A stretch of 7,767 nucleotides of DNA from Acidimicrobiaceae bacterium (GCA_003476595.1 DMTU01000194.1:356-8122); one strand, 5' to 3'; positions 1-6,821 are shown, counted from the first letter of the stretch. The notes: a model not told the origin generated them from the letters alone. Numbers and translations are program-made.

Positions 1-73
1 TGCCCTTGTCGGTGTCGATGGTGACCTCGTAGACGGTGTCGAGGTCGATCTGCATGTCGTAGGGCTTGGCCAT
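1..73 (-). CDS. Probable cyclophilin-type peptidyl-prolyl cis-trans isomerase, N-terminal fragment
   Basis: Only the first 24 codons are inside the window; the gene continues past the left edge. The reading begins MAKPYDMQIDLDTVYEVTID and goes on with TDKG. Short actinobacterial cyclophilins commonly open this way: a 'MQID..KTY.ATI.T.KG' stretch forms the first beta strands, ahead of the catalytic barrel. Such enzymes catalyse cis-trans isomerisation of Xaa-Pro bonds and help protein folding in the cytoplasm. No catalytic residue is visible in the fragment, so the family call rests on this N-terminal resemblance alone. ATG at 71-73 is chosen as the start; an in-frame ATG at 53-55 (Met7) is an alternative. 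No clear Shine-Dalgarno sequence precedes either. The gene starts 19 nt after the stop of the TetR gene on the same strand, so read-through from that transcript is possible. It is more likely a conserved housekeeping gene than part of the transporter system. Confidence 0.6.
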   Translation of the reverse strand, partial: MAKPYDMQIDLDTVYEVTIDTDKG

Positions 74-92
74 GGGCCGCGACTGTAGCGGC

Positions 93-707
93 CTACCCCG
101 GTGGTCCCTCCGGGCCCCGGCGGCCGTCGCCGTCGAGCGAGGAGACCCCGTCCCAGATGATCTGGGTGAGCAGCTCGGCGAGGCCATCGGGGTCGACTTC
201 GTCGTTCTCGAGGGTGTGGATGGCGGCCGCCTCCAGCATGCCGATCACGCCCCGAACCAGCAGGCGTGCCCCCGGCGTGTCGGTGATCGAGGCAGCGATG
301 CGGTCGGTGCGGGCCTGGATGGCCTCGCGGACGGCGGGGTGCCGTGACGAGCTGGCCGAGGCGATCAGCTGCCATGAGCTGCGGTGCCGCCAAGCGAAGG
401 CGAGGTAGGCCGACACGGCGCGGCCCAGGCGTTCGCGGTCGGAGCCGAGGGACTCGAGGGCACCGTCGATCTCGGCGTCGAGGCGCTCGAGCTCGTGGTT
501 GTACGCCGCCGCGAACAGGCTGCCGCGGTCGCCGAAGTAGGAGTAGACGAGGCTCCGCGACACGCCCGCCTCCTCGGCGATGAGCTCGAAGGACACCTCG
601 CTCGGGTCGTTGTCGGCGAAGACGCGCGCCGCGGCCTCGGCGATCTGTCGCCGCCGGACCGCGGGATCGAGCCGCGTCCTCGATCTCGGTCGTTGTTCGC
701 TCACCAC
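93..707 (-). CDS. TetR/AcrR-family transcriptional regulator
   Basis: This 204-residue protein has the usual length and layout of a TetR-family one-component regulator. After a basic N-terminal tail (residues 1-20), helix 1 (QIAEAAARVFADND) leads into the DNA-binding helix-turn-helix at about residues 40-60, with FELIAEEAGVSRSLVYSYFG carrying the family hallmarks AEEAGVS and the aromatic Y..YF end. Residues 65-190 form the alpha-helical ligand-binding and dimerisation part, which is poorly conserved in this family and does not reveal the ligand. The start is GTG at 705-707; a second GTG at 702-704 follows at once. A purine-rich stretch at 714-725 (GGAGGGGGGACC) provides a ribosome site at a slightly long distance. 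The gene lies 28 nt after the stop of the OppF-like ATPase gene on the same strand and is probably the last regulatory member of the transporter operon. Repression of that operon is inferred from context only. Confidence 0.93.
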   Translation of the reverse strand: MVSEQRPRSRTRLDPAVRRRQIAEAAARVFADNDPSEVSFELIAEEAGVSRSLVYSYFGDRGSLFAAAYNHELERLDAEIDGALESLGSDRERLGRAVSAYLAFAWRHRSSWQLIASASSSRHPAVREAIQARTDRIAASITDTPGARLLVRGVIGMLEAAAIHTLENDEVDPDGLAELLTQIIWDGVSSLDGDGRRGPEGPPG

Positions 708-735
708 GGCCTCGGTCCCCCCTCCGGCCGGTCGA

Positions 736-1776
736 TCACTGCTGGGATCCGACCTCCACCGGGGTGGATGCCTCGGGAGGTGCCTCCTCGCCGACGAGCG
801 GGAAGTGGCAGGCCACGTAGTGGTCGGGGCCGACCTCGCGGACGAGGGGCTCCTCGGTGGTGCAGCGCTCCGCGGCCCGGGGGCAGCGGGTGCGGAACCG
901 GCAGCCGGACGGGGGGTCGAGCGGGGAGGGCAGCTCCCCGTCGAGCGCCACCGTGTCCGGGACCACGGTGGGGTCGGGGAGCGGGATCGCCGTCAGGAGG
1001 GCCGCGGTGTAGGGGTGCGACGGGCTCTGGTAGAGCGCATCGGGCCCTGCGATCTCGCAGATCTTGCCGAGGTACATGACCGCGACCCGATCCGAGACGT
1101 TCTTGACCACGGCCAGGTCGTGGGCGATGAAGACCAGCGTCAGCCCGTACCGCTCCTTCATGTCCTCGAGCAGGTTCAGGATCTGGGCCTGCACCGAGAC
1201 GTCCAGTGCCGAGACGGGCTCATCGCAGATGATCAGATCGGGATCCAGCACCAGGGCCCGGGCGATGCAGATGCGCTGGCACTGGCCGCCGGAGAACTCG
1301 TGGCGGCGCTTGGGCCGGGCGACCTCCGGGTCGAGGCCGACGTCGAAGAGGGCCTTGTCGACCACCTCCCGGGTGTCCCCGTCGCGGTCCCAGATCTCGA
1401 GCGGCTCCGAGACGACCGCGCCGATCGGGCGGCGCGGGTTGATCGAGGAGACCGGGTCCTGGAAGATCATCTGCAGGTCTTGTCGCAGCTCGCGCAGCGC
1501 AGCGCCCTTCAACGAGGAGATCTCCACGCCCTTGAAGGTCACCGTGCCGCCGGTCATGGGTACCAGCCGCATGATGGCCTTGCCGGTGGTGGACTTCCCA
1601 CAGCCCGATTCGCCCACGATGCCGAGCGTCTCGCCGGCCGCCACGTCGAAGCTGATGCCGCTCACGGCATGGACCTTGCGTCGCCGACCGGCTGGGAACT
1701 CCACCACGAGGTCCTCCACCCGCAGCACGATGTCGTCCTGGCCATCGCGCAGGTGGGCGGTGCCCGAGCCGGCCAT
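736..1776 (-). CDS. Peptide/nickel-type ABC transporter ATP-binding protein, OppF/DppF-like
   Basis: This 346-residue cytoplasmic ATPase is one of two that energise the importer. Visible motifs in order are Walker A GESGCGKST (55-63), Q-loop Gln106 in IFQDP, signature FSGGQ (161-165), Walker B LIICDEP (181-187), D-loop SALD (189-192) and the H-loop His219 in FIAHD. The C-terminal oligopeptide-transporter extension (about 235-325) has four cysteines (292, 298, 305, 323) in the pattern C-x5-C-x6-C-x17-C, the arrangement linked to a [4Fe-4S] cluster in some relatives. The signature continues as QCQR, with Cys where Arg is common. ATG at 1774-1776 is chosen as the start because it overlaps the stop of the previous gene as TGATG and has GGGAG at 1786-1790. 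The same frame stays open upstream to 2343, but that stretch is antisense-like arginine-rich noise inside the neighbouring ATPase gene. Opp, Dpp and Nik systems cannot be told apart from this subunit. Confidence 0.95.
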   Translation of the reverse strand: MAGSGTAHLRDGQDDIVLRVEDLVVEFPAGRRRKVHAVSGISFDVAAGETLGIVGESGCGKSTTGKAIMRLVPMTGGTVTFKGVEISSLKGAALRELRQDLQMIFQDPVSSINPRRPIGAVVSEPLEIWDRDGDTREVVDKALFDVGLDPEVARPKRRHEFSGGQCQRICIARALVLDPDLIICDEPVSALDVSVQAQILNLLEDMKERYGLTLVFIAHDLAVVKNVSDRVAVMYLGKICEIAGPDALYQSPSHPYTAALLTAIPLPDPTVVPDTVALDGELPSPLDPPSGCRFRTRCPRAAERCTTEEPLVREVGPDHYVACHFPLVGEEAPPEASTPVEVGSQQ

Positions 1777-2891
1777 CAGGCACCGCTCCCGGCGGGCTGG
1801 CCGATGGCGACCTCGGTCTCGTCCTGGGCCGGAGTGCGGCCCTCCGCGAGGTTGCGGGCCAGCGCCTGGCGTCCGGCCTCGGTCCCGACGGGGAAGTGGC
1901 AGGCGTACAGGTGACCGGGATCTCCGGCAGACACCAACGGGGGCTCCTCCTCCAGGCAGCGCTCCTGGGCGTAGCGACAACGGGGTGCGAAGTTGCATCC
2001 CTTCGGTGGACTGACCAGGTCCGGCGGGCGACCTGGGATCGAAGCGAGACGGGTGTGGCTCTCGTACTCGAGCTTCGGGATCGATTCGAGCAGGGCCTCG
2101 GTGTAGGGCATGCGCATGGACGCGAAGAGGCGCGCCGCCGATGCCTTCTCGACGATCTTGCCGGCGTACATCACGGCGATGTCGTGGGCCCGCCCGGCGA
2201 CGACGCCGAGGTCGTGGGTGACCAGCACCATGGCCATGTACCGCTCGCGCTGCTGCTCGTCGAGCAGGTTCAGGATCTGGGCCTGCACGGTCACGTCGAG
2301 TGCGGTCGTGGGCTCGTCCGCGAAGAGGAGCTTGGGGCCACAAGCCAGCGCGATGGCGATCACGACGCGCTGGCGCATGCCACCGGAGAGCTGGTGGGGG
2401 TACTCCTTCACCCGCTTCTCCGGCTCAGGGATGCCGACCGACGTCAGCAGCGAGACGGCGAGCTCCGCCGCCTCGTCCTTGCCCAGCTCCAGGTGGTAGC
2501 GGATGGACTCGGTGATCTGGCGCCCCACCTTCATGACCGGGTTCAGCGAGGTCATCGGGTCCTGGAAGACCATCGCCATCTCCGGACCCCACACGTGGCG
2601 CATCTCGGCCTGGCTGTAGCCGGAGATGTCCGTGCCGTTGTAGCGGATGGTGCCGGTCCGTTCGACGTTGGAACGTGGGAGCAGGCCCATGACGGACCGG
2701 GCCAGAACGGTCTTGCCCGACCCGGACTCGCCCACGATCCCCAGGGTCCGGCCCCGCTCCAGCCTGAAGGACACGCCGTCGACCGCCCGCACCGGGCCCC
2801 GCGGCGTGTGGAAGTGGGTGCGCAGGTCCTCGACCTCGAGCAGGGGGACATCGGTGTGGTTCGTGGCAGCGGTGATGCGGCGGCGGGCCAT
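1776..2891 (-). CDS. Peptide/nickel-type ABC transporter ATP-binding protein, OppD/DppD-like
   Basis: This 371-residue protein is the second ATPase and the probable partner of the OppF-like subunit in a heterodimeric engine. Motifs are Walker A GESGSGKT (54-61), Q-loop Gln110 in [11 protein letters not shown], signature LSGGMRQR (168-175), Walker B LLFADEP (188-194), D-loop ALD (197-199) and H-loop His226 in [12 protein letters not shown] is characteristic of the D-type subunit, in contrast to SGGQ in the F-type. The C-terminal extension carries Cys299, Cys305, Cys312 and Cys331 (C-x5-C-x6-C-x18-C), within the KGCNFAPRC and YACHFP segments typical of oligopeptide ATPases. Its ATG directly follows the TAG of the permease gene, with no bases between, and a strong AAGGAG (2900-2905) lies 8 nt ahead inside the permease end, which fixes the start. 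The last 30 residues or so are a variable polar tail. All ATPase residues needed for activity appear intact. Confidence 0.96.
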   Translation of the reverse strand: MARRRITAATNHTDVPLLEVEDLRTHFHTPRGPVRAVDGVSFRLERGRTLGIVGESGSGKTVLARSVMGLLPRSNVERTGTIRYNGTDISGYSQAEMRHVWGPEMAMVFQDPMTSLNPVMKVGRQITESIRYHLELGKDEAAELAVSLLTSVGIPEPEKRVKEYPHQLSGGMRQRVVIAIALACGPKLLFADEPTTALDVTVQAQILNLLDEQQRERYMAMVLVTHDLGVVAGRAHDIAVMYAGKIVEKASAARLFASMRMPYTEALLESIPKLEYESHTRLASIPGRPPDLVSPPKGCNFAPRCRYAQERCLEEEPPLVSAGDPGHLYACHFPVGTEAGRQALARNLAEGRTPAQDETEVAIGQPAGSGA

Positions 2892-3812
2892 CTACAGCGC
2901 TCCTTCCCGGACGGTGAAACGAGACTGGAGGACGTCGCCGATGTAGTTGAGCGACAGGATCGTGAGGAACATGGTGCCGGCGGGGAACAGCGCCCAGTGC
3001 CCGTGGTTCTCGATCTCGGCGCGTCCCTCGGCGATGAGCTTGCCCCAGGTCGGGGCGGGCGAGGAGACGGAGAGCCCGAGGAAGGCGAGGGCACCCTCGG
3101 CGACGATCACCACGGCGATGACGGTGAGGGCGAACGCAGCCATCGGCGGCACCACGTTGGGCAGGATCTCCTTCGCGATGATCCGCGGCTGCCGTGCGCC
3201 GAGCGTGCGCGCCGCCAGCACGTACTCGCGCTCGGCCACCGCCAGCGTGGTGCCGCGTGTGATGCGGGCCAGGGGAGCCACCGAGAGCAGCGACAACGCC
3301 AGGATCACCACGGGCAGGTTGGCGTCGCCGCCGGTGACGATGCCGATGAGGGCGAGGGCCAGGACCAGGGCGGGGAAGGCGAGGAAGACGTCCAGGATCG
3401 CGGAGATGATGCGGTCGGTCCTGCCGCCGTAGAAGCCGGCGGCGATGCCGATGGCGCCGCCGACGACGAAGCCGAAGAACACCACGCTGCCCCCGATGAG
3501 CAGCGACGTCCGCCCGCCGTTCACCACCTGGCTGAACAGGTCGTCACCGTTCTGGTTCACGCCGAACCAGTGGTCGGCGGACGGTCCGGCGAGCGACTCG
3601 ATCGAGAAGTCGGGGAACGCCCCGGGCTCTTCGACGAAGGGCAGGTACGGGGCCCCCACCGAGAGCACCACGATGGCGAGCAACCACACCGCGGACAGCC
3701 AGAAGCCGATGCCCCAGCGCTTCTTCACATGGCCCCCCGTGTCGTCCTCGGGTGCGCGGGGGAGGACCGCGTCCTCGGCGTCGGCGTGTTCCAGATCGAG
3801 CGTGTCAGACAC
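2892..3812 (-). CDS. Peptide/nickel-type ABC transporter permease, OppC/DppC-like
   Basis: This 306-residue inner-membrane permease begins with a charged cytoplasmic N-terminus (about 1-33), then a first membrane helix (about 34-55). A conserved extracytoplasmic entry segment with HWFGVNQNGDDLFSQVVNGG (81-100) follows; it matches the HxxGTDxxGRDxxSR pattern of the OppC N-terminal family with several relaxed positions. Further helices are at about 103-126, 138-160, 166-184, 224-246 and 276-293. The cytoplasmic coupling (EAA) loop that docks on an ATPase is at 194-219 (EREYVLAARTLGARQPRIIA onward). FLGLSVSSPAPTWGKLI (244-260) is the typical late C-type motif. The start is GTG at 3810-3812, preceded at 7 nt by GAGG (3820-3823). 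It overlaps the end of the B-type permease gene by 8 bp, which suggests translational coupling. Membrane segments are judged by eye from hydrophobicity. Confidence 0.96.
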   Translation of the reverse strand: MSDTLDLEHADAEDAVLPRAPEDDTGGHVKKRWGIGFWLSAVWLLAIVVLSVGAPYLPFVEEPGAFPDFSIESLAGPSADHWFGVNQNGDDLFSQVVNGGRTSLLIGGSVVFFGFVVGGAIGIAAGFYGGRTDRIISAILDVFLAFPALVLALALIGIVTGGDANLPVVILALSLLSVAPLARITRGTTLAVAEREYVLAARTLGARQPRIIAKEILPNVVPPMAAFALTVIAVVIVAEGALAFLGLSVSSPAPTWGKLIAEGRAEIENHGHWALFPAGTMFLTILSLNYIGDVLQSRFTVREGAL

Positions 3813-4746
3813 TTCTGATCCTCGGGTCGAGGGCGGCGTAGAGGAGGTCGACGATGAAGTTGATGACGACGAACGCGAACGCGATCACGGCCACCACGGC
3901 CTGGATGACGAAGATGTCGTCCTGGAAGATGGCTCGCACGACGAGCGTGCCCATGCCGGGCATGGCGAAGATCTGCTCGATGATGACGGTGCCGCCGATC
4001 AGGGCACCGGTGCTGAGTCCCACCGAGGTGACCAGCGACAGGCTCGACGGGCGCAGCGCATGTCGGAACAGGATCGAGCGGGTCGAGAGACCCTTGGCCT
4101 TGGCCATGCCGATGTAGTCCTCCTGCAGCGTGGCGATCATGTCGGTGCGCAGCAGTCGCATGTAGACGGCGACCTGGGGCAGGGCCAGTGCCAGGGACGG
4201 CAGCAGGTAGCTGTTCAGGTCCAGCGGTGACAGGTCCGAGTCGACGATGCCTGGGAACAGGTTGAACGTCGACGCGAACAGGAAGACCAGCACGATGGCC
4301 AGGACGTAGTTCGGGATCGCCAGGAGGCCGATCGCGGCTGTGGAGACCCCGCGGTCGACCCAGGTGTTCGCCCGCCAGGCGGCGATGATCCCGGCGGGGA
4401 CGGCGAGGGCGAGGGCGATGAGCTGGGCGTAGACCACCAGGGCGAGCGTGCGTACCAGCGGTTCCTGCATCAGGTCCCAGACCGGTCGACCCCGGACGTA
4501 GGAACGTCCGAAGTCGCCGGTCAGGGCGTCACCTGCCCACTTCACGTACCGGACGGGCAGTGGGTCGTCGATGTTGAGGCCTTCCTCCACCTCGGCCCGG
4601 CGGGTCTCGGAGCCGGCCTCGATCTGGAGGATGGAGTCGACGACGGCGTCGTCACCGTCGGCCAGGAACGTGAGGGAGTAGACGAAGAACGTCGCTGTCA
4701 CGAGTACGACGACGAGCTGGACGGCTCGGATGGCGATGAACTTCAT
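3805..4746 (-). CDS. Peptide/nickel-type ABC transporter permease, OppB/DppB-like
   Basis: This 313-residue inner-membrane permease is the first of the pair. It starts almost directly with a membrane helix (about 6-28), as B-type subunits do, followed by a periplasm-side domain (about 29-95) containing DPLPVRYVKWAGDALTGDFG (61-80), a family hallmark. Further helices lie at about 98-123, 133-160, 180-199, 240-258 and 276-300. The EAA coupling loop is at about 207-232 (LQEDYIGMAKAKGLSTRSIL), followed by FRHALRP. MPGMGTL (262-268) and the C-terminal LDPRIR (306-311) are also characteristic. The start ATG at 4744-4746 has GAGGGAG (4753-4759) 6 nt ahead. It follows the binding-protein gene by 41 nt; no terminator-like stem and T-run is visible in that gap, so transcription probably continues. 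Length and motifs are those of an intact subunit. Confidence 0.96.
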   Translation of the reverse strand: MKFIAIRAVQLVVVLVTATFFVYSLTFLADGDDAVVDSILQIEAGSETRRAEVEEGLNIDDPLPVRYVKWAGDALTGDFGRSYVRGRPVWDLMQEPLVRTLALVVYAQLIALALAVPAGIIAAWRANTWVDRGVSTAAIGLLAIPNYVLAIVLVFLFASTFNLFPGIVDSDLSPLDLNSYLLPSLALALPQVAVYMRLLRTDMIATLQEDYIGMAKAKGLSTRSILFRHALRPSSLSLVTSVGLSTGALIGGTVIIEQIFAMPGMGTLVVRAIFQDDIFVIQAVVAVIAFAFVVINFIVDLLYAALDPRIRSV

Positions 4747-4787
4747 CGGTGGCTCCCTCTCGTTCCCGGGCGATCAGACGATGCGGG

Positions 4788-6545
4788 TCAGCCGCACTCG
4801 CCGTCGGTGCACCACAGGTTCACCATGCCGTGGGCACCGCCGAAGCCGTTGAACTCCAACACGTTGGAGCCTGCCGGCGACGTCCAGGCGTCGATGCCGT
4901 TCACGTACGGCCGCTTGGCCCAGGCCCACACCGTCTCGGTGGTCCACAGGTTCAAGACCTGGTCACCGAAGCGACGGCTGATGTTCTCGCCCTCCTCGGT
5001 GACGACGTCCATGTCGTCGGTCTCGCGGATGCGGTCGAGGGCGGCGTCGATCTCCTCGTCGCGGATGCGGCCGAAGTTCAGGGCGAGGCCGGGCTCGCCG
5101 CCGTCGGGGCACGTGTCCCGTATCCCGCACACGGCCGCCTCGCTGTGCCACCAGTAGCGCTGGGCGTCGGGGTTGTACCCGCCGTGGTTGCGCCAGCCGA
5201 AGGCCTCGAAATCGCCCTGGAGGGCGGTGACGATGAACTGGCTCTGCTCGATCTGGGCGATCTCGGTCTGGAAGCCGACGGCGTCCCAGAACTGCTTCAG
5301 CAGCTCGGCCGTGCCGAGGCTGTAGGGGTCCGACGTCGTGGTGTAGCTGATGGGTACCGGACCGTCGATGCCCTCGTCGGCCTTGTACTCCTCGACCAGC
5401 TGTCGGGCTGCCTCCTGGTCGAACTCGGGGTAGCCGGTGTCCTCCAGCTCGCCCAGCTGGCCGGGCCCGAACGGGCCGTTGGCCGGTTCTCCGACGCCGC
5501 CGCCGCGGCGCTCGATGAGCACCTCGAGGTCGAGGGCGTGCGCCATGGCCCGCCGGATGCGGATGTCCTGGATGGCGGAGTCCGGGTTGGCGTTGTTCAG
5601 CAGGATGTAGCTGGCCTCTCCGTACTCGGTGCTCTCCGTCAGCTCGATGTCGTCGTTGCGCAGCTGGGCGATCGTGTCGCCGCTGCTGGTGTGTGTCATG
5701 TCGAGCTCACCGTTGAGCAGGGCGGTGCGGCGGGCCTGGGTGTCGGCGACCACGCGCATCTCGACCTCGTCGAGGTAGGGGAGACCTTCGCTGGCTCGCC
5801 AGTAGTCGGGGTTCTTCGTGGCGACGAAGCTGCCGCCCGGCTGGTAGCTCTGGAAGACGAACGGTCCGGTGCCGACCGGCTGGTCCGGCTGGGCGGATCC
5901 GTCGGCCACGGCGGCGAGCCACGTGGGGCTGGCCATGTAGCCGACCTGGCCCGTGAGGTACCCGGGGAAGTGGGCCCACGGGCGCCTCATCTTGACCACC
6001 GCGTCAGCACCGACGACCTCGATGGACTCGACGTCGGCGAGCGCCTTGCCGGTCAGGAAGCTGGTCGTGTGCGCGTCGAGGTTGGCCTTGATGGCGGCGG
6101 CGTCGAAGGGCGTGCCGTCGTGGAAGGTGATGCCCTGCCGGGGTGTGAGCGTCCACTCCGTGAAGTCAGCGTTCGGCTCGAACGACTCGAGCAGGTGCGG
6201 TTCGACGACCGGGGTGCCTTCGGGGCCCTCGACGTACAGGGCGAGGGTGTCGAACACCGTCCGCATGATCATGTGGCAGGAGATGTCGCACACCACGTTC
6301 TGCGGGGTCCAGGGGGAGGCGACGTCGGCCTCCACCGCGTACACCAACCGCCCGCCCGGGACGGGCTCACCTTCGTCGGGGGCCTCGGTGGTGGAGGTCG
6401 ACTCGTCCTGCTCCTCCTCGCCTGCGGCGCCGTCCGGTCCGGCTGCGCCGTCGTCGTCGTCGCCGCACGCGGCGGCGAACATCGAAAGGCCCAGTAGCAG
6501 TGCGAGCAGCCGGAACCACCGGCTGGACGTGGATCTGCTCGTCAA
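4788..6545 (-). CDS. ABC transporter substrate-binding lipoprotein, SBP_bac_5 family (OppA/DppA-like)
   Basis: This 585-residue protein should sit outside the membrane, anchored by lipid, and hand its ligand to the two permeases. The N-terminus has basic residues, a hydrophobic core (FRLLALLLGLSMFAAAC) and a lipobox-like end with Cys27 as the predicted lipidated residue. An acidic, Ser/Thr-rich linker follows (about 28-63), then the family-5 binding fold from PGGRLVYAVE (63-72) to the end. Family features include FTEWTLTPRQGITFHDGTPF, VGTGPFVF, NPDYW and IRRAMAHALD. Six cysteines form three close pairs: 86/90, 473/479 and 579/584. TTG at 6543-6545 is chosen as the start because AAGGGGG (6550-6556) is 4 nt upstream and the signal peptide then has normal length. 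The frame stays open to 6746, but that extension would bury the signal sequence. The ligand cannot be read from sequence; peptides are the family default, with sugars, nickel-chelates and opines also known. Confidence 0.95.
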   Translation of the reverse strand: MTSRSTSSRWFRLLALLLGLSMFAAACGDDDDGAAGPDGAAGEEEQDESTSTTEAPDEGEPVPGGRLVYAVEADVASPWTPQNVVCDISCHMIMRTVFDTLALYVEGPEGTPVVEPHLLESFEPNADFTEWTLTPRQGITFHDGTPFDAAAIKANLDAHTTSFLTGKALADVESIEVVGADAVVKMRRPWAHFPGYLTGQVGYMASPTWLAAVADGSAQPDQPVGTGPFVFQSYQPGGSFVATKNPDYWRASEGLPYLDEVEMRVVADTQARRTALLNGELDMTHTSSGDTIAQLRNDDIELTESTEYGEASYILLNNANPDSAIQDIRIRRAMAHALDLEVLIERRGGGVGEPANGPFGPGQLGELEDTGYPEFDQEAARQLVEEYKADEGIDGPVPISYTTTSDPYSLGTAELLKQFWDAVGFQTEIAQIEQSQFIVTALQGDFEAFGWRNHGGYNPDAQRYWWHSEAAVCGIRDTCPDGGEPGLALNFGRIRDEEIDAALDRIRETDDMDVVTEEGENISRRFGDQVLNLWTTETVWAWAKRPYVNGIDAWTSPAGSNVLEFNGFGGAHGMVNLWCTDGECG

Positions 6546-6549
6546 GATT

Positions 6550-6556
6550 CCCCCTT
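6550..6556 (-). promoter_or_regulatory. Ribosome binding site of the lipoprotein gene, deciding a TTG start
   Basis: On the minus strand this reads AAGGGGG, followed by AATC and then TTG at 6543-6545. The spacing is short but workable (4-5 nt). It is the only good ribosome site near the signal-peptide codons and favours the TTG over the upstream in-frame GTG near 6600-6602, which would place about 19 extra polar residues before the signal peptide. Confidence 0.65.
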
Positions 6557-6608
6557 GGTCTCGGCGTCGGGAGGGTCCCGCACGCCCTTTCGTGTGCACC
6601 GTGCTCGG

Positions 6609-6622
6609 GTGGCGACGGTCAC
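6609..6622. promoter_or_regulatory. Imperfect dyad GTGGC-GACG-GTCAC, candidate second operator
   Basis: The arms GTGGC and GTCAC pair with one mismatch around the same GACG centre as the dyad at 6681-6694. The element sits just downstream of the predicted transcription start (near 6625), where a bound repressor would block initiation or early elongation. The shared centre and the TGACC half-site on the minus strand are what link it to the other dyad; the arms are offset by one base, so they may not bind the same protein. Confidence 0.3.
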
Positions 6623-6631
6623 GTCTGCGGG

Positions 6632-6661
6632 ACGCTAAGTCGCTTGTTGGCACAGTGTCAA
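6632..6661 (-). promoter_or_regulatory. Predicted promoter of the transporter operon
   Basis: On the minus strand, TTGACA (6656-6661) is a perfect match to the -35 of the main vegetative sigma factor. An 18-bp spacer leads to TAGCGT (6632-6637), which fits the actinobacterial -10 pattern TANNNT. Transcription would begin near 6625, giving a leader of about 80 nt before the TTG start of the lipoprotein gene. Direction and position suit the operon. It is a prediction by eye; the -10 is only a moderate match to TATAAT. Confidence 0.6.
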
Positions 6662-6680
6662 TAGCGCTCGGGAAAGTTCT

Positions 6681-6694
6681 TGACCGACGGGTCA
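6681..6694. promoter_or_regulatory. Dyad TGACC-GACG-GGTCA, candidate operator
   Basis: A perfect 5-bp inverted repeat with a 4-bp centre lies 19 bp upstream of the -35 of the operon promoter, between the two divergent genes. Its size and symmetry suit a dimeric regulator of the TetR type. The TetR gene at the end of the operon is the obvious local candidate, but the pairing is inference. A perfect dyad of 5+5 arises by chance about once per 1,000 bp, so position rather than length makes it interesting. Confidence 0.4.
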
Positions 6695-6724
6695 GGGTTC
6701 CCAGCCCCGGTGACACTAGGCACA

Positions 6725-6738
6725 CGGGCGCTTGCCCG
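6725..6738. repeat. Short hairpin CGGGC-GCTT-GCCCG
   Basis: A perfect 5-bp stem with a 4-nt loop lies between the operon promoter and the oxidoreductase start. There is no T-run on either side, so it does not look like an intrinsic terminator. A similar small stem, GTGGG-CGCC-CCCAC, is at 6835-6848. Both may be chance in GC-rich sequence. Confidence 0.25.
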
Positions 6739-6821
6739 CCGCACACCCCCGTCGGGCGTCATGGCGTCGTCACATGACCCGCCTCCGACCGAACCGGGCC
6801 AGAGGTGCGAAGCGGACATCC

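Noticed and set aside
1273..1293. Cysteine inside the OppF-like signature region (FSGGQCQR instead of FSGGQRQR) as a possible defect
   Set aside because: The core SGGQ is intact and, from memory, QCQR occurs in other actinobacterial members of this subfamily, so it is unlikely to impair the ATPase.
384..1914. Plus-strand open frames over the TetR and OppF-like genes
   Set aside because: All are opposite recognised genes with conserved motifs, and their translations are biased and motif-free.
1777..2343. N-terminal extension of the OppF-like ATPase by 189 codons
   Set aside because: The frame is open but overlaps the D-type ATPase gene and reads as Arg/Pro/Gly-rich noise. The ATG at 1774-1776 with TGATG coupling gives the normal family length.
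1896..3818. A 640-codon plus-strand open frame across the ATPase and C-type permease genes
   Set aside because: It is antisense to three well-supported transporter genes and has the His/Asp/Gly/Arg-rich composition of a GC-rich shadow frame. No domain is recognisable.
4747..4787. Possible terminator or attenuator between the lipoprotein and B-type permease genes
   Set aside because: No stable stem followed by T-run is visible in the 41-nt gap; it contains mainly the ribosome site of the permease gene.
4749..6497. A 582-codon plus-strand open frame opposite the lipoprotein gene
   Set aside because: It is opposite a clear SBP_bac_5 protein with a signal peptide and family motifs; the plus-strand reading is low-complexity Gly/Val/Asp/Leu and has no family features.
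6546..6746. N-terminal extension of the lipoprotein to 6746
   Set aside because: It would place 67 polar residues before the signal peptide and run through the predicted promoter and leader. The TTG start explains the data better.
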